The notes beneath the pieces are model-generated. The model searched no databases and was not told where the DNA came from. It saw only the letters and a program-made list of their open reading frames with translations. From an uncultured Porphyromonadaceae bacterium (GTDB lineage: Bacteria > Bacteroidota > Bacteroidia > Bacteroidales > Muribaculaceae): a stretch of DNA of 5,745 nt. How positions within the stretch are numbered: position 1 is the stretch's first letter; each line of letters starts with the position of its first letter. Shown here in pieces: positions 1 through 5,745 of this stretch. The translations under genes and the position numbers were made by a program. The stretch covers positions 1 through 5,745 of the forward strand of contig CABRZA010000149.1 in assembly GCA_902475285.1 (NCBI GenBank), written 5' to 3'.

Positions 1-942
1 ATTGCTGAACACCACTTGTTTGCTCTTAGGGTCGATTTTGAGACTTTGGTATTTGTCGACGATGCGGTCGAGTTCGGCGAAATTATCGCCGCTGTCGACA
101 CGCAGGCCTTTGAACATATTGGCGAAGTCTTCGGAAAAATTCAGGCTGAATATACGCCAGCCGTAGGTGTCGTAGAGGAAAGTGCCTAGAGCTCCCCGAT
201 AGGTGTTGGCCCATGTGGCCATGGCGATATGGTTTGCCATCTGAGGACCGAACATTCCGGCGACTGCGCATATGAGCTCGTGTGCCATGGTGCCTACGGG
301 AACAAGATTGTACTTCATGGCGAGGTATACATTACTCGTTCCGATAAATCGTCCGGGGCCGCCCATGTTGTCCTGACATTCTTTCATCGCTCTCACCGCC
401 GTGTCCTGTGCTTGGAATGATGCGCGGCGGCGTGTGCCGAAATCACTGAATACACATCCGGCTTCAATCATTCTGCACGCCTTTTCGTGTGATTTGGCGT
501 AATACGAATCATAGTCGAAGGATGCATGTTGGCCCGTCATGATGTAATACAGTTCGGATACTATGGCGAGGACCTTGACTTCAAGAAGTATGGTATCGCT
601 CCAGCAGCCTTCGAACTCTATTTGGAGATGCCCGGCACTGTCCTGAGCGATTCTTACCCACCGGCTGTCGTATCGGAAGCCTTTGAGGAAACTGTAGAAC
701 CATGCGGGTATATAGGGGCATCGACGGCGCATGAAGTCGATTTCCCGGTCGGTTATCACGAGCGACTCGAGCATGAGGATTTGCTTGCGGAGTTCTTCCG
801 CAAAGCCATCGGGATAGATCGTATTGTCGCGGTCGTTGAATCGGTATTTTACCTGTGTGCGCGGGAAATTCTCTATCACGGCGCAGCACATGGTGAACTT
901 ATAGAGATCGTCGTCGGTGAAATGTCGGATAATCTGTCGCAT
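1..942 (-). CDS. pncB: Nicotinate phosphoribosyltransferase, 3' end cut off by the window edge
   Basis: This cytoplasmic NAD-salvage enzyme joins nicotinate to PRPP, giving nicotinate mononucleotide, with ATP hydrolysis driving the reaction. The reading frame is open from the ATG at 942 to the left edge, 314 residues with no stop. The family usually has about 390-400, so roughly the last fifth is missing. The N-terminus (IIRHFTDDDLYKFTM, residues 4-18) matches the family opening and supports this start. SDFGTRRRASFQ (166-177) is the hallmark phosphoribosyltransferase motif. GTMAHE (217-222) carries His221, which aligns with the histidine autophosphorylated in the enterobacterial enzyme (about His219). 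GLRVDSGD (279-286) and VVFSN (310-314) match the conserved C-terminal barrel segments. The leader is A-rich without a strong ribosome binding site. A terminator separates it from the mmd operon, so it probably has its own promoter. Identity is confident from several family motifs. Confidence 0.95.
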   Translation of the reverse strand, partial: MRQIIRHFTDDDLYKFTMCCAVIENFPRTQVKYRFNDRDNTIYPDGFAEELRKQILMLESLVITDREIDFMRRRCPYIPAWFYSFLKGFRYDSRWVRIAQDSAGHLQIEFEGCWSDTILLEVKVLAIVSELYYIMTGQHASFDYDSYYAKSHEKACRMIEAGCVFSDFGTRRRASFQAQDTAVRAMKECQDNMGGPGRFIGTSNVYLAMKYNLVPVGTMAHELICAVAGMFGPQMANHIAMATWANTYRGALGTFLYDTYGWRIFSLNFSEDFANMFKGLRVDSGDNFAELDRIVDKYQSLKIDPKSKQVVFSN

Positions 943-965
943 GTCAAAACGTGTTTTTTTATCAT

Positions 966-976
966 CCGCCGGGCGG
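966..976. repeat. Short GC palindrome in the pncB leader
   Basis: CCGCC (966-970) and GGCGG (972-976) are perfect inverted arms around a single G, 24-34 bases upstream of the pncB start, in an otherwise AT-rich stretch. One base between the arms is too few for an RNA hairpin loop without opening the inner pairs, so a protein-binding site is as likely as a structured leader. Function is unknown. Confidence 0.3.
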
Positions 977-978
977 TA

Positions 979-986
979 TACATTTG
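979..986 (+). promoter_or_regulatory. Bacteroidales-type -7 element on the plus strand (weak)
   Basis: TACATTTG matches the Bacteroidetes -7 consensus TAnnTTTG exactly. About 20 bases upstream, where a TTTG-like -33 element is expected, there is only a T-run (954-960). It points away from pncB, towards the stem-loop at 1039-1069, with no coding gene between. It could start a short RNA or be a chance match. No comparably good element was found on the minus strand for pncB itself. Confidence 0.2.
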
Positions 987-998
987 ATAACACATTTG
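980..998. repeat. Heptamer direct repeat upstream of pncB
   Basis: ACATTTG occurs at 980-986 and again at 992-998, exactly 12 bases apart. On the pncB strand this reads as two CAAATGT copies separated by five bases, 38-56 bases upstream of the pncB start. A spacing near one helical turn would suit a dimeric regulator, but two 7-base copies in AT-rich DNA can arise by chance. No known operator was recognised. Confidence 0.3.
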
Positions 999-1038
999 CC
1001 AAGCAATCTGTTTGCGGGATGTCCCAAAATATATCTAC

Positions 1039-1069
1039 AAAAAAAGCAGCCCGAAAAGGCTGCTTTTTT
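1039..1069 (-). terminator. Rho-independent terminator of the mmd operon, probably bidirectional
   Basis: A perfect 6-bp stem, GCAGCC (1046-1051) with GGCTGC (1058-1063), encloses a 6-base loop. Read on the minus strand it is followed by seven U residues (1045-1039), about 20 bases after the mmdB stop. A run of six T follows it on the plus strand (1064-1069), so it could also stop transcription coming the other way. It separates the operon from pncB. Confidence 0.9.
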
Positions 1070-1088
1070 ATTGGGAAGAGTGGGATGC

Positions 1089-2246
1089 TTATGCGAGGAA
1101 TCCGAGGAGGACGCCGGCGGCTACTGCGGAGCCGATGACGCCTGCTACATTCGGGCCCATGGCGTGCATAAGGAGGTAGTTGGAGGGATCGTATTCCAGA
1201 CCGAGGTTGTTGGAGATACGCGCCGACATAGGCACGGCCGATACGCCGGCATTGCCGATGAGAGGGTTGATTTTCTTCGACTTGGGAAGGACAAGATTGA
1301 AAAGCTTGACGAAGAGCACGCCGCTCGACGAAGCTATCACGAATGCCATGAAGCCGAGGAAGAAGATGAAGATGGTCTGCGGGGTGAGGAACTGCGATGC
1401 CTGTGTGGATGCGCCGACGGTCATGCCGAGAAGGATGGTGACGATGTCGGTGAGGGCATTGGATGCAGTCTTGGCGAGGCGAGTGGTTACGCCGCACTCA
1501 CGGAGCAGGTTGCCGAAGAAGAGCATACCCAGCAGTGGAATACCCGAAGGAACGACGAAGCAGGTGAGGAGCATACCTACGATGGGGAAGATAATCTTTT
1601 CGTTCTGCGAAACGGCGCGGGCGGGTTTCATCTTTATGAGGCGCTCTTTCTTGGTTGTGAATAAGCGCATCAGCGGGGGCTGGATTACGGGCACGAGAGC
1701 CATATAGGAGTAGGCCGATACGGCGATTGCGCCCATCAGGTTTGGTGCGAGCTTCGACGAAAGGAATATGGCCGTGGGACCGTCGGCACCGCCGATGATG
1801 GCGATAGCGCCGGCCTGGTCGGGCGAGAATCCTATTGCGAGAGCCACCATGTAGGCGCCGAAGATGCCGAACTGTGCGGCGGCGCCGATGAGCATCAGCT
1901 TGGGATTTGCGATGAGGGCCGAGAAGTCGGTCATAGCGCCGATGCCAAGGAAGATGAGGGGCGGATACCAGCCGGCGGCGACACCGTTGTAGAGGATATT
2001 GAGGACGGAGCCTTCCTCATAGATGCCGATTTCGAGTCCGGCGGCAGTGTTGAAGGGGATATTGCCGATGAGAATGCCGAAGCCTATGGGCACCAGCAGC
2101 ATGGGCTCGAAGTTCTTCTTGATGGCAAGCCATATGAAGAAGAGACCCACGGCCAGCATGACGAAGTTGCCGAACTGGGCATTGGCGAAGCCGGTGAGTT
2201 CCCAGAACTGCACCAGATTGTTGTAAAGAAAATCACCGAATGACAT
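1089..2246 (-). CDS. mmdB: Sodium-translocating methylmalonyl-CoA decarboxylase, beta subunit
   Basis: This integral inner-membrane subunit decarboxylates carboxybiotin on the carrier protein and couples CO2 release to Na+ export. At 385 residues it is in the normal range for the OadB/MmdB/GcdB family. The sequence is strongly hydrophobic with multiple membrane segments. IIGGADGPTAIF (150-161) contains Asp155, matching the essential sodium-site aspartate of oxaloacetate decarboxylase beta (Asp203 in Klebsiella, from memory). NPLIGNAGVSAVPMSAR (327-343) contains Asn327 and Ser336, spaced like the functional Asn373/Ser382 pair of that protein. The ATG at 2246 lies 12 bases after the mmdC stop, so the two are almost certainly cotranscribed. 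It is the last gene before the terminator. Substrate specificity cannot be read from the beta subunit itself and is taken from the neighbouring mce. Confidence 0.95.
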   Translation of the reverse strand: MSFGDFLYNNLVQFWELTGFANAQFGNFVMLAVGLFFIWLAIKKNFEPMLLVPIGFGILIGNIPFNTAAGLEIGIYEEGSVLNILYNGVAAGWYPPLIFLGIGAMTDFSALIANPKLMLIGAAAQFGIFGAYMVALAIGFSPDQAGAIAIIGGADGPTAIFLSSKLAPNLMGAIAVSAYSYMALVPVIQPPLMRLFTTKKERLIKMKPARAVSQNEKIIFPIVGMLLTCFVVPSGIPLLGMLFFGNLLRECGVTTRLAKTASNALTDIVTILLGMTVGASTQASQFLTPQTIFIFFLGFMAFVIASSSGVLFVKLFNLVLPKSKKINPLIGNAGVSAVPMSARISNNLGLEYDPSNYLLMHAMGPNVAGVIGSAVAAGVLLGFLA

Positions 2247-2258
2247 AACGCGCGGCTA

Positions 2259-2693
2259 TTATTCGAGGGTGATGAGTGTTGCGCCTTCGAGTACGGAGTC
2301 GCCGGCATTGACGGCAATCGATGCCACGCGACCGTCGCGGCCGGCGCGGATTGCATTTTCCATCTTCATGGCTTCGAGGAGGACTACGGTGTCGGAAGCC
2401 TTCACGGTGTCGCCTACTTTGACAGCCACGGATATCACTACGCCGGGGAGGGGAGCGACGACGGAACCGGGGCCGGCAGCCGCGGGTTTGGATGCAATCA
2501 CTTTTTCGCCGGTGGCGGTGCGGGGTGCAGCCGAGGGCTTGGGAGCGCTCACAACGACGGGAGCGGCTTTCTTGCGGTCGAGTTCGACTTTGTAGGGCAC
2601 GCCGTTGACTTCTACCTGAGCGAAGTGGTCGTCGATGTCGCCGATGGCAACGGTGTAGTTGTTGCCGTTGATTTTATATTTATATTCTTTCAT
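2259..2693 (-). CDS. mmdC: Biotin carboxyl carrier protein of methylmalonyl-CoA decarboxylase
   Basis: This small carrier shuttles the carboxyl group between the MmdA active site and the MmdB membrane channel. Of its 144 residues, 1-40 form a conserved N-terminal segment (MKEYKYKINGNNY). Residues about 43-76 are an Ala/Pro/Lys-rich flexible linker. Residues about 77-144 form a biotinyl domain. The canonical EAMKMEN motif at 107-113 places the biotinylated lysine at Lys110. Gly-rich turns before (PLPGVV, 81-86) and after (AGRDGRV, 117-123) fit the flattened beta-barrel fold. The gene starts 24 bases after the delta-subunit stop and ends 12 bases before mmdB, consistent with one transcript. No strong Shine-Dalgarno site precedes it. 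It could be annotated generically as an AccB-like protein, but the neighbours indicate a decarboxylase carrier. Confidence 0.94.
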   Translation of the reverse strand: MKEYKYKINGNNYTVAIGDIDDHFAQVEVNGVPYKVELDRKKAAPVVVSAPKPSAAPRTATGEKVIASKPAAAGPGSVVAPLPGVVISVAVKVGDTVKASDTVVLLEAMKMENAIRAGRDGRVASIAVNAGDSVLEGATLITLE

Positions 2694-2717
2694 TGCTTGA
2701 AATTCTGTGATGGGGTA

Positions 2718-3641
2718 TTACTTAGCTTTGCGGTGGTCGGGCACTTCGCGCAGACCGTAGATTTTGGAGCTCCAGGGCGAGTAGGCACGCTTGACCTTGT
2801 TGATGGTGAGGACGGTGTTCTCGGTGTCGTGGGCATTGAGATGCTCATAGAGTGCCATTGCGATTGCGGCGATTTCTTCGCCGGAGTCGTGCGAGACTGC
2901 AGCGGGTTCGCTTCCGCCTGTCTCGACTCCGAGGGCGCGCGACTTGTTGAGACGCGCGAAGAAGGAGCCGGTCTTGCCTATGCCGTAGAAGCAGAGGCAG
3001 AGGAGGAGCAGAGCGGAGAAGACGATAGCCATGGCCATGATGGTCATGCCGAAGCCATTTTCGTCGCGCTCGGCAAAGAGCTCGATCTTGCTGTTGGTGT
3101 CCTTGATTATATTGGCGCTCGAGGGCGTGATATAATCGTTGTCGGAGCCTGTGCGTACGGCCCACTCTCCTATGCCGTCTTCGGTGCGGGCCCATGTCTG
3201 GCCGGGGAGGAGCGAAGCGGGAATCACCACTTCGTCGATGAGCGTTTTGCCGTCGGCGTCGTAGATGCCTATCCAATTGTCCTGGCCGGGGGTGAGGACG
3301 AAGCTGGTGTGGAAGGTGCCTTTGTTGGGCTCTCCGTCGGCGAAGAATACCACATGTTGCCGTGCGGGGAGTTCGGTGTTGACGTCGCCGAGGGGCACGG
3401 GATATTTGCGGGGATTGCTCTTGTCGTTGGTGAGGAAGACGCTCGATATTTCGAGGGGCGCGAAGTTGGCGTTGAAGAGCTCAATCCAAGCGCTGTGCCG
3501 TCCGTACTCATCGACGATGCTGCTGTCGTTGAGCACCATTACTTCGTTGATGCGGAGGGCGTCGCGGCTCTGGGCCGAGGCTCCCGCAGCACCGAACAGA
3601 AGAGCGGCGCTCACAGCGAGGCTTGCTATGATACGTTTCAT
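2718..3641 (-). CDS. Delta-type (OadG family) membrane subunit with an extracytoplasmic lamin-tail domain
   Basis: This is probably the small membrane subunit that anchors or assembles the decarboxylase complex. Residues 1-23 look like a cleavable signal peptide (Lys-Arg, hydrophobic core, ASA before Gln24). Residues about 28-165 resemble a lamin-tail (LTD) domain: LRINEVMVLNDSS, then WIELFN (52-57), a pattern typical of that beta-sandwich. One membrane helix spans about 199-220. Residues 223-307 resemble the cytoplasmic tail of OadG proteins: EIAAIAMALYEHLN (256-269), then SPWSSKIYGLR (288-298). Predicted topology is LTD in the periplasm and tail in the cytoplasm. Ordinary OadG/MmdD subunits are about 80-130 residues and lack the N-terminal half. 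The gene begins 6 bases after the mmdA stop. The position mmdA-delta-mmdC-mmdB matches Veillonella mmdA-D-E-C-B, without mmdE. The OadG assignment rests on context plus weak motifs, and the LTD call on pattern recognition. Confidence 0.8.
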   Translation of the reverse strand: MKRIIASLAVSAALLFGAAGASAQSRDALRINEVMVLNDSSIVDEYGRHSAWIELFNANFAPLEISSVFLTNDKSNPRKYPVPLGDVNTELPARQHVVFFADGEPNKGTFHTSFVLTPGQDNWIGIYDADGKTLIDEVVIPASLLPGQTWARTEDGIGEWAVRTGSDNDYITPSSANIIKDTNSKIELFAERDENGFGMTIMAMAIVFSALLLLCLCFYGIGKTGSFFARLNKSRALGVETGGSEPAAVSHDSGEEIAAIAMALYEHLNAHDTENTVLTINKVKRAYSPWSSKIYGLREVPDHRKAK

Positions 3642-3647
3642 TGTGGC

Positions 3648-5201
3648 TTACAGGGGGATGTTGCCGTGCTTCTTGGCGGGGTTTGTAACCTTCTTGGTGG
3701 CGAGCTGCTGCAGGGCGCGGATGATGCGGAAGCGGGTGTTGCGGGGCTCGATCACATCGTCGATGTAGCCGTAGCGGGCAGCGTTGTAGGGGTTGCAGAA
3801 AAGTTTGTTGTACTCGGCTTCGCGGTCGGCGAGCACCTTGGCGGGGTTGTCGCTTGCCTTGGCTTCCTTGGCGTAGAGCACCTCTACGGCACCTGCGCCG
3901 CCCATAACTGCGATTTCGGCAGTAGGCCAAGCGTAGTTCATGTCGCCGCGGAGCTGCTTGCAGCTCATCACGATGTGGCTGCCGCCGTAGCTCTTGCGGA
4001 GTGTGACGGTAACCTTGGGCACAGTGGCTTCGCCGAAAGCGTAGAGAAGCTTGGCGCCGTGGAGGATTACGCCGTTGTATTCCTGACCTGTGCCGGGGAG
4101 GAAGCCGGGAACGTCGACGAGGGTTACGAGAGGAATGTTGAATGCGTCGCAGAAGCGGACGAAGCGAGCGCCCTTGCGCGATGCATTGCTGTCGAGAACG
4201 CCGGCAAGGTACTTGGGCTGGTTGGCAACGATGCCGACGGCCTGACCGTTGAAGCGGGCGAAGCCGACAATGATGTTCTTGGCGTAGTCGCGCTGCACTT
4301 CGAGGAACTCGCCGTTGTCGATGATGGCACCGATGACTTCGTACATGTCGTAGGGGCGGTTGGGCGAGTCGGGGATGATTTCGTTGAGAGAGTCTTCGAG
4401 ACGGTCGATGGGGTCGGTGCACTCAACCAGCGGAGGCTCTTCGAGGTTGTTCTGGGGTATGTAGCTGAAAAGCTTGCGTATGATTTTGAGGGCATCCTCG
4501 CCGTCTTCTGCGGCAAAGTGGCAAACGCCACTCTTCTGGGAGTGTACTTCGGCACCGCCGAGAGCTTCCTGTGTTACATCTTCGCCGGTAACTGTCTTCA
4601 CTACCTTGGGGCCGGTGAGGAACATGTAGGATATGCCTTTGGCCATGATTGTGAAGTCGGTGAGGGCGGGGGAGTATACGGCACCGCCGGCGCAGGGGCC
4701 GAGGATGGCGGAAATCTGGGGAATTACGCCTGATGCCATGATGTTGCGCTGGAAGATTTCGGCGTAGCCGGCGAGGGCGTTGATGCCTTCCTGGATACGT
4801 GCGCCGCCGGAGTCGTTGAGGCCGATGACGGGAGCACCCATCTTCATTGCCATATCCATGACCTTGCAGATTTTCTGTGCCATGGTCTCGGAGAGAGAAC
4901 CGCCGAATACGGTGAAGTCCTGAGCGAAGACGTAGACCAGACGGCCGTCGATTGTGCCGTAGCCGGTAACGACGCCATCGCCGAGGAATGATTTCTTTTC
5001 CTGGCCGAAGTTGGTGCAACGGTGACGCATGAACATATCGAGCTCTTCGAACGATCCTTCGTCGAGGAGCTGGGCGATGCGTTCGCGGGCGGTGTATTTG
5101 CCGCGTTCGTGCTGTTTTTCGATGGCTTTCTCGCCACCGCCGAGACGCGCTTCGGCGCGAAGCTCGATGAGTTCTTTTACTTTTTCGAGTTGACTGCTCA
5201 T
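3648..5201 (-). CDS. mmdA: Methylmalonyl-CoA decarboxylase alpha subunit (carboxyltransferase)
   Basis: This cytoplasmic enzyme transfers the carboxyl group of (S)-methylmalonyl-CoA to biotin on MmdC, releasing propionyl-CoA. The 517 residues are full length for the family and form two crotonase-like carboxyltransferase halves. The N-half (about 25-270) contains GGSLSETM (100-107), the CoA-site motif NDSGGARIQEG (129-139) and GPCAGGAVYSPA (168-179). The C-half (about 280-517) contains LVDVPGFLPGTGQE (361-374), a GAK segment (382-384), SYGGSHIVM (404-412) and AEIAVMGGAGAVE (428-440). These motifs are shared with propionyl-CoA carboxylase beta. The decarboxylase assignment comes from the adjacent sodium-pump beta and delta-type subunits and the absence of a biotin carboxylase. 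The ATG at 5201 has only an AT-rich leader, as is usual in Bacteroidetes, and the family-like N-terminus SSQLEKVKELIELR supports it. It overlaps no neighbour. A 120-base gap with a hairpin precedes it. Confidence 0.95.
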   Translation of the reverse strand: MSSQLEKVKELIELRAEARLGGGEKAIEKQHERGKYTARERIAQLLDEGSFEELDMFMRHRCTNFGQEKKSFLGDGVVTGYGTIDGRLVYVFAQDFTVFGGSLSETMAQKICKVMDMAMKMGAPVIGLNDSGGARIQEGINALAGYAEIFQRNIMASGVIPQISAILGPCAGGAVYSPALTDFTIMAKGISYMFLTGPKVVKTVTGEDVTQEALGGAEVHSQKSGVCHFAAEDGEDALKIIRKLFSYIPQNNLEEPPLVECTDPIDRLEDSLNEIIPDSPNRPYDMYEVIGAIIDNGEFLEVQRDYAKNIIVGFARFNGQAVGIVANQPKYLAGVLDSNASRKGARFVRFCDAFNIPLVTLVDVPGFLPGTGQEYNGVILHGAKLLYAFGEATVPKVTVTLRKSYGGSHIVMSCKQLRGDMNYAWPTAEIAVMGGAGAVEVLYAKEAKASDNPAKVLADREAEYNKLFCNPYNAARYGYIDDVIEPRNTRFRIIRALQQLATKKVTNPAKKHGNIPL

Positions 5202-5221
5202 GATTTGTAATAAAAGCTGAT

Positions 5222-5263
5222 GCGACCTCCCGCAGGGATTTGCGTGTACCTGCGAGGGGTCGC
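5222..5263 (-). promoter_or_regulatory. Stem-loop in the mce-mmdA intergenic region
   Basis: The 15-base arms at 5222-5236 and 5249-5263 are complementary at 13 positions, with a 12-base loop. In the minus-strand RNA one of the two remaining positions is a G-U wobble and the other an A-C mismatch. The stem base lies 20 bases upstream of the mmdA start. Only a four-U run follows, so it is a poor terminator. It could protect or process the 3' end of an mce message, or adjust expression of mmdA relative to mce. The structure is seen in the sequence; the role is inferred. Confidence 0.65.
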
Positions 5264-5321
5264 TGATTTTCTTAGATTGAATATGGTTTCAACTTCCGGT
5301 ACTTAGACGGTGGAGCGAAAG

Positions 5322-5745
5322 TCAGGCTTTTTGCTTGGGGTCTTCGCAGAGTTCGACGAGAGTTCCGACGGTCGACTTGGGGTGAAGGAAGGCGATGTTG
5401 AGGCCTTCGGCACCGCGACGGGGAGCTTTGTCGATGAGGCGGCAGCCTTTTTCTTCGGCTTCGGCGAGGGCGTTGGCCACGCCGTCTTCCACGGCGAAGG
5501 CAATGTGCTGTATGCCGCCACGGCCGCCGTTTGCAGCGATGAACTTGCAGATTGCGCTGTCGTCGGCAGTTCCTTCGAGGAGCTCAATCTTGGTCTGGCC
5601 TACGCGGAAGAATGCGGTGCGTACTTTCTGGTCGGGCACTTCTTCGATGGCGAAGCATTTGAAGCCCAGAATGTTCTCGTAGAAAGGGATGGCCTCGTCG
5701 AGCGATGGAACGGCGATGCCGATGTGTTCGATATGCGAAATATCC
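5322..5745 (-). CDS. mce: Methylmalonyl-CoA epimerase, 5' end at the window edge
   Basis: This metal-dependent enzyme of the vicinal-oxygen-chelate superfamily interconverts (R)- and (S)-methylmalonyl-CoA, linking the B12-dependent mutase to the decarboxylase. The visible frame gives 140 residues. The right-most base fits as the final G of a start codon, so probably only two bases of the gene are missing (inferred), for a total of 141, typical of the family. With that Met as residue 1, two beta-alpha-beta-beta-beta modules are visible, opening with ISHIEHIGIAV (3-13) and GIQHIAFAVED (78-88). Predicted metal ligands His8, Glu55, His81 and Glu132 are spaced much like the ligands recalled for the Propionibacterium enzyme. 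KAPRRGAEG (107-115) and FLHPKST (120-126) are further conserved blocks. An internal GTG at 5639 is not the start, since the first module would be lost. It is the first gene seen of the mmd operon; the stop is 120 bases before mmdA. Confidence 0.95.
   Translation of the reverse strand, partial: DISHIEHIGIAVPSLDEAIPFYENILGFKCFAIEEVPDQKVRTAFFRVGQTKIELLEGTADDSAICKFIAANGGRGGIQHIAFAVEDGVANALAEAEEKGCRLIDKAPRRGAEGLNIAFLHPKSTVGTLVELCEDPKQKA

Larger units (their letters stand above)
943..1038. other. Intergenic region between the mmd terminator and pncB
   Basis: This short AT-rich spacer should contain the pncB promoter. On the minus strand I find no exact TAnnTTTG element. The nearest is TATATTTTG at 1025-1033, one base too long between TA and TTTG. 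The leader just before the pncB start is A-rich. The spacer also holds the heptamer repeat, the GC palindrome and the plus-strand promoter-like element listed separately. Confidence 0.5.

Noticed and set aside
526..987. A 153-codon open frame on the plus strand opposite pncB
   Set aside because: The minus strand here encodes continuous, motif-rich nicotinate phosphoribosyltransferase, so this is a shadow.
951..1664. A 237-codon open frame on the plus strand running through the terminator into mmdB
   Set aside because: It crosses the stem-loop, is antisense to mmdB, and its product is a charged, composition-biased shadow without domain features.
2718..3641. The delta-position protein as an unrelated secreted lamin-tail protein
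   Set aside because: It has a membrane helix and an OadG-like C-terminal tail (EIAAIAMALYEHLN and SPWSSKIYG) and sits 6 bases after mmdA in the position of the delta subunit, so membership of the complex is the simpler reading.
2625..4733. A 702-codon open frame on the plus strand opposite mmdC, the delta subunit and mmdA
   Set aside because: It lies wholly antisense to well-identified genes, has a low-complexity Gly/Val/Ala/Glu-rich product with no recognisable motif, and is explained by the G/C-rich third positions of the genes on the other strand.
5222..5263. The mce-mmdA hairpin as a strong intrinsic terminator
   Set aside because: Only four consecutive U residues follow the stem, starting several bases after it. 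The genes downstream are functionally tied to mce and I see no clear promoter between them.
5322..5639. A GTG at 5639 as the start of the epimerase
   Set aside because: The frame stays open to the window edge and the upstream 35 residues carry the conserved IEHIGIAV block with a metal ligand, so the GTG is an internal valine.

Overview
The window looks like chromosomal DNA of an anaerobic Bacteroidales bacterium (Bacteroides/Muribaculum-like). The reasons are the gene order of the propionate-forming methylmalonyl-CoA decarboxylase, an OadG-type subunit fused to a lamin-tail domain, AT-rich gene leaders without strong Shine-Dalgarno sites, and GC-rich third codon positions. The genus is inferred from translated sequence alone. 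All six genes lie on the minus strand, so transcription runs from right to left. Coding density is high and no gene-free stretch exceeds about 150 bases.

Right to centre (5745 to 1089) is one probable operon: methylmalonyl-CoA epimerase (mce, start codon just off the right edge), the carboxyltransferase subunit (mmdA), a signal-peptide / lamin-tail / OadG membrane protein (delta-type subunit), the biotin carrier (mmdC) and the sodium-pumping membrane subunit (mmdB). No biotin carboxylase is present, and a membrane beta subunit is. The set therefore reads as a sodium-translocating decarboxylase, not an ATP-driven propionyl-CoA carboxylase. The epimerase converts (R)-methylmalonyl-CoA from the mutase (not in this window) to the (S) form. 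MmdA moves the carboxyl group to biotin on MmdC. MmdB releases CO2 while exporting Na+. The product is propionyl-CoA, the last steps of succinate-to-propionate fermentation. A 15-bp-arm hairpin sits in the 120-base gap between mce and mmdA. The other gaps are 6, 24 and 12 bases.

The operon ends at a clear stem-loop with U-runs on both sides (1039-1069). Beyond it lies a 3'-truncated nicotinate phosphoribosyltransferase gene (pncB, 942 to the left edge), an NAD-salvage enzyme and probably its own transcription unit. The short region between contains a heptamer direct repeat, a small GC palindrome and a promoter-like element on the opposite strand.

Most of the window is ordinary core metabolism. 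The points worth a second look are the lamin-tail/OadG fusion, the mce-mmdA hairpin, and the repeat plus possible divergent promoter upstream of pncB. I see no mobile elements, CRISPR arrays, tRNA or rRNA.
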